From: Cristatella mucedo
Taxonomy: Eukaryota > Bryozoa > Phylactolaemata > Cristatellidae
Reading direction: 5' to 3'
Length of the DNA: 64,000 bases
Assembly (NCBI GenBank): GCA_009760855.2
Contig: WPIO01000025.1
Location: 1,243,501 to 1,307,500, forward strand
This document shows positions 50,960 to 62,507 of the stretch, piece after piece. The translations under genes and the position numbers were made by a program. The first letter of the stretch is position 1. Every line of letters begins with the position of its first letter. The notes under the pieces are model-generated. The model did not search any database. It saw only the letters and a program-made list of their open reading frames with translations, and was not told the DNA's origin.

Positions 50960-52284
50960 ACCTGAGCTAAGCGAGGGCAGCTGCTTCTGTGACGCCGTGC
51001 CGGGCAGGCCAGCTGAGAGGTGTGAGATCTAGAAATAAAAGCATCACACGCAAGGAGAACGGTCCGTGCGTGCGGCGCTCCAGATCTGAGTTGTCTTCAT
51101 TGTGCCGCGGTGACAGTTCGGCTGGCTAGAATTCTGCGTCAGCGGAATCGATGGAAAATTGATTTTATTTAAATCGGCCGTGCTGACTGCCAGACAGCTG
51201 GTGTGACCTGCTGAGACTGGCAGTGGCGTGTCACCAAAGAATCTGCGACCGCCGTCGCCCCCGCTCGCTCCAGCCTGACAGCGCAGTGTGGCAAAGCGAT
51301 CGATCGCTGAACGCTCAAAATTGTGTCTATTTATAGTATTGTGAGCACTTTCAGTCGATAGCAAGTATACTACTGATTTATTCGCAGCACGGCTAGAATA
51401 AGGAGACTGCGTCTGCATGGATCGCCGCACGCTAGCCACTCAGCTACTTTAAGTGTAATACATTTGGAGGATTCGAAGGGTAGCGCGTCTGCTCTTGCCG
51501 CTCGTTCAGCTCTCTGGGTCAGAAAAAGACAGTGCAATGTCGCACTTCTGGCGACATTAGCTGCAATCACTTAAAGTCAAGATTTAGCACTAGGAATAAA
51601 CTTCTGATTGCGGGCACGGTTCTGTGAGAATAGAATAAATTGATAATTAATGCCGGTGTAAGCCGAGTAGAAAATTAGCTAGTTTGTGGATTCCTCTCGT
51701 TGCTAATGTAAACTTTTCATACATTTTCATTCTGCTATTCAACGTAAGGCCTGCGTCATCCTGCAATACTTTCGGGTAATCGCTGTGATGGACTAGCGGT
51801 AGTAATTCAGTTACTCAGACGGCAGGTAATGTTTCAGCTTTCATTAATATTCTTTCTAAATTCATACAATTTACAGCCGTAGATCAAGTGCATCTGGAAT
51901 TATAATCTGCGTTTAGACAGAGGTAGCGAGACGCTGTGGCTACTGAGAGTTAAGTCGTGTGTAAGGTTAGTCGCCTGTTTGTTCAACACACATCTCACAA
52001 CCACGAAAAATAGGCCGCCGTTATACTGCAGGTGAAGTATAACAATTCCTTCACCCCTTCATATACTATTGCAGCCCGTGTGAAAATAGCCGCTACAGTG
52101 TGGGCTCACCGTGTGTGCCGTAGCTGTAGTTGTCATGCCAGCCTATTAACTAGCTCTTCGAAATTTACCGATTGTACATAGTTCCTGTACATGCTATGTG
52201 GACTATGTGAACTCTAGAAAGCTGTTTGGGGCGTTTTTGACTGGGATGTTCTCTGTGAAGATCGAGAGCTAGATCATCTTTAAC
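50960..52284. other. Stretch without recognised genes
   Basis: No family or gene recognised. Short frames only. Confidence 0.5.
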
Positions 52285-52397
52285 GGCCGACGTCAGGGTG
52301 TTTACCTTTACCACTGAAGTAATCGGTTCAATCCCTGTGGCTATTGCGAAGTACCTGCATACAAAAATGAGATCTCTTAGGGTGCTATAAAAATAAA
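52285..52397 (+). mobile_element. SINE family A-like, degraded
   Basis: GTCAGGGTGTTTACC, GTAATCGGTTCAATCCCTGT (B box GGTTCAATCC), then AAAATGAGATCTCTTAGGGT and GCTATAAAAATAAATTA tail. Followed by (TA)n. Confidence 0.6.
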
Positions 52398-52609
52398 TTA
52401 TATATATATATATATAACTTTTTGAATATGGAAATTATTCTTGTTCAATCCATCAGCCTTACTTTTGACTCACAGAGTTCCTAATATCGTGATAATGCGC
52501 AGATCGATTTGCCGATCACATTTTACGCTCACATCACTAGCCAATCACCTAGTCATTTTTTTCAAAGGTCCTACGTACTGCTGCCCCATAAGTGCGAAAT
52601 GCAGAGAAT

Positions 52610-52698
52610 AATAAAAATATCAATAATAACAATGCACTAGTTTAAGCGCCTTCAGAGAACTCAATCTCTTTCTAGGCGCTTTAAATTTGCTGAGAAAA
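52610..52698 (-). mobile_element. L2 3' tail fragment
   Basis: ATAATAAAAATATCAATAAT then AAGCGCCTTCAGAGAACTCA with AATCTCTTTCTAGGCGCTTT, the tail stem-loop. Only the tail is present, in the opposite orientation to the next element. Confidence 0.75.
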
Positions 52699-52699
52699 T

Positions 52700-54775
52700 A
52701 GCTCAATCACAGATTAATGACCAAAAAGTATCAAGTTCACTATCCAACATCTTCTTAGCCCAAGCAAGATTACTGCCAAACGATCTCAGAGGTGATATAG
52801 CAGAGTGTTTCTCAAAATGTTTTGCATGTAAAATAGAACGGATTTGAAACTCTGTCCCTCGGCTGCCGTCTTTACACGCCGAAAATGTCGCATCACCGCC
52901 CCGCTCTTCTCCTCTCACTTCCCTCGCGCCTTTCTCTACTGAAATCGTCGCTAAACTCGTCTCCCTGACTAAAAGAAGACCTGTCTTCGAGATCAGGTCC
53001 CAGCAATTTTCATTATGTGGTGCACAGACCTATTGCCGCTCACCATAGCACATATTCCAAAGATGTCCCGGGCTCTCTGTGAAGTCCCTTTCCCTCTGAA
53101 AGAGGCAAACATCAGCCCGCTCATAAAGAATCCTACTCTAGATCGCGAGAATTTAAGTAACTTTCTTCCAGTCTTTCTTTTACCATTGTCCAAGACACTG
53201 GAATGAGTGGCGGCCAAGCAAATAAACGACACTGTCACTTCATCAGGTCGTGCTATCAAGGTAAAATAAGCATTTTGAGTAATTATTCCAAAGAAACTGC
53301 TCTGCGTCGGATTTTCAGTGACCTTCTGAACAATGCTGAGCAGGACGGAGCCTCTTTGTGGGTACTCCTGGATCTGTAAGCAGTATTTGATGCTATTGAC
53401 CACTAGATCCTTCTGTAGCACCTCGCCGCACGCCTGGGAATCACTAGCACATTGCTAAACCGGGTTAGGTTCTATCTCAGTAAGAGACTTCAAGAGTGCA
53501 GCTGTAAACGGCAGTCGGTCATCTGGGGAGCCCTTAAAGTATGGGCTACCTCCGGGTTCGGCCTTTGGCCTCTTCTTTTCGCTCTCAACACATCTGACCG
53601 ATGTCTTGGCTACCATTTCCACGTCCATTTGACAGATCCAGCTCTGCACAATCCTTAGATCCTTCTAAGTCTTGCTCCTCGTCCGACGCACTCGACTCTC
53701 GTGCTGCCTGCCTCGAAGACGTTTTCGCTGGGTGCCCGGAAACGTTCTGAAGCTTGACAATCACAAGAACAACGGAGTAGCTATGCAAAAATCGGAAATC
53801 CCCCGAATGTCGTAGGACGTAACCCTCAAGATCGGGTCTGCTAGCATCACTCCACTGACGTCGGCTCCTGCTGTAAGATCCTAATTTAGGCGCACTCTTA
53901 CAGAATAACTTTTCGTTTGACGAGCACATTTCTTCTGCTGTCGAGTTGGCTTACTTTCAGTTAAGGAACGTTGCCAAACGTCAGGGGGCCTGCTCAGATG
54001 AAACTATGACAACTAGACTAGTTCATGCTTGCGTGACATGGCGTCTGGATTGCCGCTGCTCCTATTGCTCCGGACTCCCGGCCTGTGCGCTTAATCTTCT
54101 GCAAAACCTGGAGCAAAGCTCGGCGGCTCGTCTGGTACATCGTCACCGGCGCTGGTGCCACGCCGTGCCCCTTCCGTCTGAGCTTCACCAGCTCCGCTTC
54201 AAGCATAGAAGCGATTTTAAGATTATCGGTCTGGCTCAGACAGGTCGCTTCGCTCGCAATCACCATCCTACCCACCTGACCTTCTTGCTCCTCCACTGTA
54301 TGTTCTCGTACCACTTTCTTCTCAGCATCTCAGTCACCCCACCATCCCTCGCACTAAATTGGATTCTCGAGCCTTCATCTCATTCTCACCAAAATTTCGG
54401 AACTCGCTTTTACGTACGGTCACAACGTGCAATGACCTTGCGTCCTTCAAGTCTCAGCTTAAGATGCATCTGTTCCGGTTCTCAGCTTCGTCTTCGCCCA
54501 GCCAGTTAACTTGTCTTATTTCATATGTGCTTTTCGTGCGCACCTGTACGCGGCATGTTACTCGCTATACGTCTTAATAACCGGTGGCCGTGAGTGTCTT
54601 CATCTTTGTTTTAGCATGCTGGCCTATTCATGATTTTGTTTGCCTTTGTATGCTTGCACGTCAATAACCCCTGCGTAGTAGTTTTCTTGCAGCGAGTTTT
54701 AAAGAGCCATGACAGAGATTAAGCTTGCTTTGGGCGTAATAAAAACCACTATTATTATTATTACCAGCCAACAAG
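52700..54775 (+). mobile_element. L2-clade LINE, longest span, linker to 3' tail, broken
   Basis: Peptides in order: DLRGDIAECFSKCFACKIER; ANISPLIKNPTLDRENLSNF and LLPLSKTLE; PLLFALNT, CLGYHFHVHLTDPAL (RT palm where YADD is lost); NNLSFDEHISSAVELAYFQL and RLDCRCSYCSGLPACALNLL; KFRNSLL with DLASFKSQLKMHLFRFSASS. The 3' end carries (ATT)n after GAGATTAAGCTTGCTTTGGG. It is a diverged L2 subfamily with many stops. It starts against an inverted L2 tail. Confidence 0.78.
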
Positions 54776-54779
54776 CAGT

Positions 54780-56920
54780 AATCTTGATGATAGCAAGCCC
54801 TATCTACTGTGGCCTCGCTCTGAAGAGGCATAAGCAATGACCAGATGAAAGGCTGGTCCCGCAACATTAAGAGGTAGATGCATACAAACATCTTCGGTAG
54901 AATGTTGACATTGATGATAAGCTCGGTAATATGGTTCATTTACAGGACGTCACTGACCATCACAGACAGATGATGACACCATTGAGACATTTTTCCTGCA
55001 GGTCTGCCAACGCAAGCTCTCTGAAGGACCAACACTGTCCACTGCAGCAGGCCTTCTGAGTTATGCATCGATCGATTAAATTCACTCACATTATTTTCTC
55101 GCAGAATCATAGCAGTGCATTTCGATGCGACAAATGGGAAGTATTTAAAGGCTCATTTTTCGTGTGCCTCCCACAATTTAATCAAGCTGCGGCTATCCGG
55201 CAGCTCGAGACGTAGTTTAAACTAGCTCTCGCGTTCTCAGCTCCTCACCTACGTACATGCGCTAACGGGCCGTAAATATATTGTCGTCAATATTCTCTAT
55301 CTGCTTTAAGCCGTTCAACTCATGGACACACTTTTTTAGCGGTGACCTTATCACGTGCTCCGCTCTTTTCAACACTCCGCCATCTTCCCGCGTGGCTTCC
55401 TTAATTTCACCGATTTCTTACTCGACATTTGTCAAAGTGAAGAGTGGCATTGACCTTTGTTACTGCTTTCCGAGGTCGCTGGTTCTATTACTCGGGACGA
55501 AAAGACACCATTTCTGTCAAGCACTGCGAGAGCCCTGGAAATATTTAGTGCTCTATGTACTGGGCTGCTGATGGCTCGTCTTTATAACACGCCATTTTGC
55601 CACGTGCTGTACTAAACTTGAACCATTGTCAACAATTGCAGCCATCGCCAAGGAAGGCTCCAATCGCCGCACACAGTTCGCTGCGAATGGAGGGACGTGA
55701 GTTAGAATTCACGCCCTATACTGGGTGGGCGGGGCTGTGAGCACCGTTTGGGGGCTGCTTAGTAGCGGTTATCTGGTCTCCGGTGGCCGTGCTCGTCTGC
55801 TCTTGCTGTCGAGCTGCTCGGTATGCGACGCTTGGAGATCGGAGCTCAGAGGCTGGCTGCCATGCCATGCAAGCGAGGTTAATGCTGATCGGTCAGTCAA
55901 GCTTGCAGGCTAGCTGCGGCTGAGGCTAATAGAGCTGCACGAGGTTTCAAGTTTTTAGGCCTGGCCAATGCTGCGAGTAAAGGTGGAGTGTGTCGGCTCA
56001 TGGGCAACTATCGAAACAGATCCCAGTCTCGCCGCAGTCGCTGCCACCGCAAGGTCTTTGGGTGGCATTAATAGAGTGCATACGTTGCTAAGTCGGAAAT
56101 CTTGAAGAACGACGGCCAGGGCGCGAGTGCTCTTCTGCTCAGACCGTTCACTGTGGCCGAAGCTTAATGAGCCGAACGGCAGCTCGTCAAGACAGACGAT
56201 CGCTGATGCTAAAGATGAACTACTAGATATGATGAAAGCAGTGCAATATATACACGCATAAGTAAGGACAATCTGATCGCCATTTCCTTGTGAATTAGGC
56301 CACGTTCTATTTCGAAACTGCAACTGCTAGGCAGCCCTTAGGTATAAGGACGCTGCGCCGGGCCGTAGCCATTAACTCATTAACCCCTTTTCCGCCGCCG
56401 AGCGCCGCACAGTGCCTGCTAATGCTCCCGTCCTCACTGCCTTGCGGCGTTTCCGTGCCGCCGGCAGTAATGGCGATGCCGTCATCGGCCAGTGCCTGCC
56501 TGCCTCGCCGATTGCCATTCTAACGGTCGCTTCCGGCGGTCTTTCATTAGCTGGTTCCATTCGCTGGCCACACTCGCGTCACCCTTGCTCAAGAGCTCGC
56601 GGAAAAACGGCGGCGCTTCGAAACCGGGAGCGATGCGCTCTCCGGGCGGGCGCGCTCTCCGGGCGGGCGCACACTGCCTGTCCAACTGCTCTCTCATTGT
56701 CTGAAAGCTTCCTTTCTCATTCCGCCCATTCCGTCGTCGGGGCTGGAGCCCCGACGACGCTTCAGCTGACTTCGCTCTGCAACCGCCAGGCGGCGCGTCA
56801 GTCACCTCTTCGAGCTCCAAAGGCGCCACGAGCGAAGCACCGAAACGATGCCTCGGCTCTGCTATCAGCACTGAGAGATTCTGACTGTCCTCGAATGTGC
56901 CATCGCACCCGTTTACGAAA
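54780..56920. other. Stretch without recognised genes
   Basis: No gene recognised. The segment after about 56390 is CpG-rich (to about 57560) with long frames on both strands that match composition. Confidence 0.5.
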
Positions 56921-56921
56921 G

Positions 56922-57085
56922 CATTTAGCGGGACCTTGCGATTCGTCCCTTGTGAGCTTATGCTTGCTGACACTACCTTCTTCTACTAACCGCATCTACA
57001 CGTTGACCCTGTGCATCATGTCACATCTTACACTGTTGCGCTTGATGACATTGCGAATGCTACCGCTAATCATTCGGCTAGCGCC
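56922..57085 (+). mobile_element. L2 3' UTR fragment
   Basis: GCATTTAGCGGGACCTTGCG, ATTCGTCCCTTGTGAGCTTA, CTGCTGACACTACCT-like and GTTGACCCTGTGCATCATGT follow the L2 3' UTR order. No tail is present. Confidence 0.7.
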
Positions 57086-57755
57086 GCACCCGAAGCGCTG
57101 AAAGGGTGCCTCGGCGCCGCTGTCAGCACTGAGGCCCCGACTGTCCACGAGCGGTCTTTGGGTCGGTCGCTCTCAACGGCCACCCCCCCCCTGCGCTATC
57201 GAAGCACCGCTCGATAATGCTTACTCGTTAGCACTTGCTCTGACAACTGACCGCTGCCCGCGGCGTTCCGTGCTCTGCCGGTCGCACCGGCCGCCCCGGG
57301 CCAGCGTCCCGGTCTACAGCGGGGACGATGCGAAGGCGGTAGGTCGGTCGGTCGCTGCACGCATGAGCGAGGCTGCCCGAGGCATCGTGCCTGCATCCTG
57401 CGAGCCTGTTTATTTACTTTACGGAGGCGGCTCGAATGGCTCGCCCGCGGTGCGAGCGCTCGACGCGAGCGTGCCGCTTCCGCGTGGGGGGGGGCCACAA
57501 CGCCTCGCCCGCGGCCTGGCCCGGGGCGAGGCGGGCGCGGTCGCCACCTCGTCGCTCGAGCACTGGACCGTCCGCGCTGACCCCCATTTCTACCCCTATT
57601 TCGCATTGACCACCATTTCGCCATTTCCCCTAACTGTTTACAGCAAGCTTGGAGAGCTATTGCCGAGCGGCGGAAAGCGGGCAAGGAATTTCGCAGCGAG
57701 ACCATGTCGGTGGAGGGCAGCGCTCGGCTACCCCGTCCCATCTGGGCGAGAGAGA

Positions 57756-58080
57756 CAGACAGAAAGACAGAGAGACGGAGAGACGGAGAGACAGAGAGAC
57801 GGAGAGACGGGGAGACGGGGAGACGGGGAGACGGGGAGACGGGGAGACGGGGAGACGGGGAGACGGGGAGACGGGGAGACGGGGAGACGGGGAGACGGGG
57901 AGACGGGGAGACGGGGAGACGGGGAGACGGGGAGACGGGAGACGGGGAGACGGGGAGACGGGGAGACGGGGAGACGGGGAGACGGGGAGACGGAGAGACG
58001 GAGAGACGGGGAGACGGGGAGACGGGGAGACGGGGAGACGGAGAGACGGAGAGACGGAGAGACGGAGAGACGGAGAGACA
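57756..58080. repeat. (GGGGAGAC)n minisatellite
   Basis: About 40 units of an 8-bp repeat, GGGGAGAC with GGAGAGAC variants, plus one single-base slip at about 57937. Frames on both strands read Arg-Glu-Thr or Val-Ser-Pro repeats and are artefacts. Confidence 0.95.
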
Positions 58081-58104
58081 AGCACGTGTTGTGCGGCTTC
58101 CATG

Positions 58105-58282
58105 TCCGGTCAGAACTTGACCGCAAACACAGCGCTCGTAACGGCGCTAGTCTCAGCCGACACGCGACAAAGACCGGCGACCCTGAACCTGGCAGCACTT
58201 GTAGGTTCTGCAGCAATGCACCAATGCACGGAGGTACGCTTGTAGTAGCAGAAACATGGCAGCGACGATGAGCGCTCATACC
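58105..58282 (+). repeat. Dispersed repeat family D, copy 2
   Basis: CGCAAACACAGCGCTCGTAA, CAGCCGACACGCGACAAAGA, GGCAGCACTTGTAGGTTCTG, CAGCAATGCACCAATGCACG and ATGAGCGCTCATACCTTGAT. Directly followed by an (AAT)n L2 tail, exactly as in copy 1. Confidence 0.85.
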
Positions 58283-58286
58283 TTGA

Positions 58287-59165
58287 TAATAATAATAATA
58301 ATAATACACATGATAAAGCGTCCTCAGAGAACTCAATCACTGTCTAGGTGGTTTACAGTTGCTGCAAAGGAAGCGCGATTGAATGGTTAGCGGTAGCATG
58401 CTCAATAAACAACAAACATAACACAGTCAGGGGTGACATGAACAGGGTCAGCATGCAAGTGTGGTTAGTGGCAGCATGCACACTGTCAGCACGCATAAGC
58501 GCATAAAGGACGAATCAAAGTGAGTCACTAAAAGCCGTCATAAATAGATGAGTTTTTAGTTTCTTTTTAAATGTGGTCAAGTCAGGGGGTGTCGTGACGC
58601 AAGTCGGGAGTGAGTTCTAGGCTCTGGGAGTGTACCAACAAGGCACCGTCTCCCAAGGATTTGAGATTTGTACGAGGTATGGGTAAACAGTTAGATTGCG
58701 AGAAGCGGGTGGTACGATGCTTGGCCTGGTGGGAGACTAGCTCTGATAAGTATGCTGGAGCCAAATAATGAAGGGACCTAAAAATGAGTGACAGAACCTT
58801 GAAGTCGATGCGTTGCTTGACTGGGAGCCAGTGCAGGTTGGCGAGAAGTGGTGTGATGTGCTAACTGCAACGCTCACGACAGACAAGCCTAGCTGCAGAA
58901 TTTTGCACCAGCTGTAAACGTCTGATTGCACAGGCCGGTAGACCAGCGAGCAGTGAGTTACAGAAGTCCAGACGGGATGTCACAAATGCATGCATCAATT
59001 TAGATGTGGTATCCCCGTCTAAACACGCCCGAATTTCAGCAATGTTATGTAGGTGAAAGTAGGCGTACTTGGCTGTGAAGCTGATGTCGTCTTCTAATGA
59101 AAGGTCACTTTGGAAGACAACACGTAGATTTCGTGCAGACTCAACAGGAGATATGCTGGCAGAGC
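58287..59165 (-). mobile_element. L2-clade LINE, 5'-truncated
   Basis: (AAT)n, the tail AAAGCGTCCTCAGAGAACTC, the 3' UTR, then minus-strand peptides APAYLSELVSHQAKHRTTRF, KQRIDFKVL-like, RLQLVQNSAARLVCRERCS, FVTSRLDFCNSLLAGLPACA and SASISPVESARNLRVVFQSD. 5' truncation at about 59165 abuts the dynein fragment. Confidence 0.88.
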
Positions 59166-59247
59166 CGAGCGTATCCATAACATAGACAAGTCTATTCGAT
59201 ACCAGCGAACGGTTGCAGGCGTTCAACACCGGCCACGACGTATTTAG

Positions 59248-59626
59248 AACGGCATCCTCACCACCCGTGCAAGTTGCTTCCCTCTTTGCATCGACCCGAA
59301 GCAGCGAGTGCTTAATTGGATCAAGAGGAAGGAAGAAGCAGCCAATCAATCTCAAGGTGTCGAATTTTAACGAGCTAGACCTCCTCGGGCAACTAAAGAT
59401 GGCAATCAAATACGGCTTCCCATTCCTCGTCCAAGACGTTGACGAGTACATCGATCTTGCGATCGGCAACGGCTCTATGGCCCAGAGCTCAAATCCCATC
59501 CAACGCCAATGCTCCGACTCTCGAATCCCGACTGCCCGCTCACCACAGGACGCCAGCGTTTTTAACTACCTCGGCAATAAACTATCGTACAATCACATAA
59601 TCACAAATAATAGTTATCCGCCTTAA
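59248..59626 (+). pseudogene. Dynein heavy chain fragment, frameshifted pseudogene
   Basis: At 59248-59346 the forward frame reads [20 protein letters not shown] then [10 protein letters not shown]. One extra base near 59347 shifts it, and the next frame continues [36 protein letters not shown] (to about 59457). This is the segment of axonemal dynein heavy chains around and after AAA5, most like the DNAH10-type wording as I remember the family. A faint YLGNKLSYN near 59570 may correspond to the conserved LGDKEVDY segment. The frameshift and decay indicate a pseudogene or relic exon; TATTTAG immediately before AAC could be a former acceptor. The functional copy is not in the window. Confidence 0.7.
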
Positions 59627-59834
59627 TCCGGCCGGTTTAGCTGGTGCCGCCGTGGCCTGGCGGGCGTGGGGGTGCCGGCGGGCTCGTGCATTCAAAGGTG
59701 ACTCGCGCGGCGTGGATGCGCGATACGCGCGAGAGTGATAAATAATCCATCGTCGTCAGGCAATCCTTTAGAGTTTGTCGCGTTCCCTTTAGCTAATGGC
59801 GAACGACAGTGCTATACACGCGGCGATGTAGCCC

Positions 59835-60025
59835 ATTCAGCGTCCGGACAGGACTAGGCCGCCAACACAGAGTTCGTAACGGTGCTGGTTTCAGCTGACA
59901 TGCGGCGAATAACGGCGACAGAGCTCTGAATCTTGTATCATAACTAACTGAATCTTGTATAATAAGGCTAACAACTTGCAGGTGCGGAAGCAATTAACAC
60001 GGGTATACCGACAGTAGCAAAACGC
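59835..60025 (+). repeat. Dispersed repeat family D, copy 3, diverged
   Basis: CCAACACAGAGTTCGTAACG, GTGCTGGTTTCAGCTGACAT, GCGGCGAATAACGGCGACAG then GCAGGTGCGGAAGCAATTAA, ACAGTAGCAAAACGCGGCAG. It has no L2 tail after it. Confidence 0.65.
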
Positions 60026-60087
60026 GGCAGCAACAAATATACCATAAAATAGCAAGTCCGTATCCACCGCGTAATGAAGTCTATTTG

Positions 60088-60222
60088 CCGAGCTAGCTTA
60101 GCCAAGTGGCTAAGGTGCTTGCCCCGACCGAGTCTGGCCGAATTCGTGGTCTCGAGCCCCGTGGCATAAGTGAAGCGCCTAAATACAGATTAAGTTCTCT
60201 TAGAGTGTTATTCAAATGAATG
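60088..60222 (+). mobile_element. SINE family A copy
   Basis: GCTTAGCCAAGTGGCTAAGG (A box TAGCCAAGTGG), GTGGTCTCGAGCCCC, GGCATAAGTGAAGCGCCTAA, ACAGATTAAGTTCTCTTAGA and GTGTTATTCAAATGAATGG. Confidence 0.88.
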
Positions 60223-60470
60223 GTGTTTATTTGATGGCGACGGAGGGTAGCATTCGCTCAACAGCGAACGCGACGTACACCAGCTGCTCCGGAACCCTAG
60301 AGCCTAAATCACCTTAAATGTCTGCGCCAACTCTGAGAGCACAACTGACAGCTCATTACACTACATCCTCTCTTCTGCGACCTTGGCTGTAGATTTTCGC
60401 AACTCGGTTCCTGGCCATTGTAATTCAGGAACTGCGAATGGTGAGCATCAGTCGCAATCTGGCGTATTAA

Positions 60471-60498
60471 GCACGCCGCCGTTGAAACGGCGGCGTGC
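60471..60498. repeat. Perfect 13-bp hairpin, 2-nt spacer
   Basis: GCACGCCGCCGTT, then GA, then AACGGCGGCGTGC. Confidence 0.85.
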
Positions 60499-60911
60499 GT
60501 GCGCGCGCGGTCACATCGTCCAAAACGAGGCAATTTTGAGGACGGTCGCCGCAGACAGGTCGGCCGGAGTGTGTGCAAACGTGGGACTGTCGCGCGCGGG
60601 CGGGCCAGGCGTCGCCCTTGCCCGCCCGCGCACCTGCATGCGGTGCGAAATCCGCGAGCGAAGTAGACAAATACGAGCGAGAGAGAACTTTGAGAGGGGA
60701 GGGAATAAAGAGAGCGTGCAGGAGAGAGGCAGAGAGCGAGAGATAGTGACAGAGTGGAAGAGAGAGAGAGAGAGACGGAGTGGCTGCGCTGTGTGCAGCG
60801 GATGTTGCACACAGCGCAATGGCTCCTCGCGCGTCCCCGAGGAGAATCGACGCATAGAGTAGTCGGAAGTCCGGGCCGTCGGCTTCGAGCGGTCCTCTCC
60901 TTGGGCGGACT

Positions 60912-60919
60912 TTCCCACG
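60912..60919 (-). promoter_or_regulatory. Perfect CSL/Su(H) site
   Basis: CGTGGGAA on the minus strand. This is the high-affinity consensus for the Notch effector CSL (RBPJ/Su(H)). It is about 2.2 kb upstream of the Hey-class start. Confidence 0.4.
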
Positions 60920-61013
60920 ATCGTGCCGTCGTTTACCCCATCTTTAGCTTTCAATTTCTCAACTCCCAAGTGCGCGAAATCGTTAGGGCCGACGGGTAAA
61001 TAAATCGGCAAGT

Positions 61014-61021
61014 CGTGGGAA
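61014..61021 (+). promoter_or_regulatory. Perfect CSL/Su(H) site
   Basis: CGTGGGAA on the plus strand, about 95 bp from the first site and in opposite orientation. The spacing is far longer than the roughly 16-bp paired-site spacing, so cooperative binding of that type is not expected. Confidence 0.4.
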
Positions 61022-61274
61022 AAGATTTCCCGATACTTCCGAAACAAAGGCCCCATTCTTCCCTCTAGCGCGTGCGCGGATACTTAATAGCGCCTATTAC
61101 GGCGAAATTAAAAATCACTGTGAACGGTGCAGGTGAAAAGACTTATCAACAATGGCACGCGACCCGACCCAGTCGAGCGCCGTAATTACGCCGCCACGCC
61201 GGTACACGCTTAATCGACGGCCGCCGGCCGCCGCCGCAGCGCGTGCCTAGCCGGCGCCCGCTGCCGCAACGCGC

Positions 61275-61317
61275 CGCCCCGCGGAGCTGCCGCGACGCGC
61301 GGCAGCTCCGCGGGGCG
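61275..61317. repeat. Perfect 20-bp hairpin, 3-nt loop
   Basis: CGCCCCGCGGAGCTGCCGCG at 61275-61294, loop ACG, then its exact reverse complement to 61317. Confidence 0.9.
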
Positions 61318-61351
61318 CCAAATAGCGCTCGGTACGACAGCCGCAGGCTGG

Positions 61352-61367
61352 CCGTCGCCGTCGCCGC

Positions 61368-61398
<31 letters not shown>

Positions 61399-61402
61399 GC
61401 CG
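61352..61402. repeat. GCCGTC/GCC triplet repeat
   Basis: Triplet run of GCCGTCGCC units. It lies inside a long GC-rich open frame (61243-62025) that I do not accept as a gene. Confidence 0.9.
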
Positions 61403-62227
61403 CTCGCGGCTCGCAGTCCTCTGCTCGAGTACTCTCGCTCGTCCGGACGCAGCGCGCTCTCGCGCTCCATCGATCGGCGCGCGCTCGTCCGGAAGCCGGA
61501 AGCCAGTGTCCTCCAGTCGATGCGCCCCGAAACCAAAACCGCCCGATAGTGCAGTCGCCGCCTGTCGAGCGAAATGGAGAAGAGGAAACGACGAAGCCGT
61601 GCGCTAGCGGTGGCGGCAGGCCGCCGCGGCGGCGCCGGCTGCTGCTGCACGCTCTCTTTGCATGCCTACGCCCTCCGCGAACGAGAGCGGACGGCCAGCC
61701 AAGTGGACCGCAAATTCGGTCCAGAAAGCCACCTAGAGATTCGCGGAAACGCTCGAGTGTCCGGATGCGACCGGGCGACGATGCTGCGAAGAGTTCGGCT
61801 GCTCACTCATCCGGTCGAGGCATCTCGACTGCGGGCGTGGGCCAATTGACGCGGCCTTCTCGCACCGAGTCGGCGCGAGGCGAGAGACTACCAGCAGGCC
61901 GGAAACAAACGGCGCCGGTTGCCTCTGTCGCCATTAGCGGCGCGTTCAAGTGCGTCAAGGGGGGGGGGGTGAATGGCGCGCGCACAGAGAGGAGGCTTCG
62001 GCTCGGTAATAAGCGTGCAGAGTGAGTGCGGCCGCGAGCTTCATAAAGGCGGGGAGCGGCGGAGGAATACCGCGGTCCGCCGAACGCGAACTAGAGGTGA
62101 GTAGGACGTATAGCGATAAATAAATATAAAGAGGCCGTCCGCAGCTCGCACGCGTGCACTACGCACTGCGACCGTCTGGACAGTTGCGCCGTAATCAAAT
62201 CGGTCGCCGTCCCGCCCATCTATCTGT

Positions 62228-62305
62228 AGGTATCGGGAGAGAAACGCAACAGCTCGGCATCAGGAGAGAAACGCAACAGCTCGGCATCAGGAGAGAAACG
62301 CGGAG
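62228..62305. repeat. 27-bp tandem repeat, about 2.5 units
   Basis: GGAGAGAAACGCAACAGCTC plus GGCATCA, twice, then a partial unit. Confidence 0.9.
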
Positions 62306-62507
62306 CGCCACCATTGCACTTCGGCACGTTTACCCTGCCCGAAAGTCAAGCCGAGATCGTACGCCGTTACGTATCTGGCTTATTCTATCGCATTTGTGCA
62401 CCGTGTAAAAGTGCGTTGGCGGGCAGACGGGCGGGTGACAATTCAGACAGTATAGCGCGGACCTTCGAGTCCCGCAATAAGGACGCGCGCAAGCATAAAC
62501 TATAGTA

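Noticed and set aside
57270..58271. 333-codon forward frame and matching reverse frames
   Set aside because: The frame is carried through the (GGGGAGAC)n array, whose repeat reads open in every frame.
61243..62025. 260-codon GC-rich open frame upstream of the Hey-class gene
   Set aside because: Arg/Ala/Pro-rich composition, overlaps an antisense open frame, contains the hairpin and GCC triplets, and has no family resemblance.
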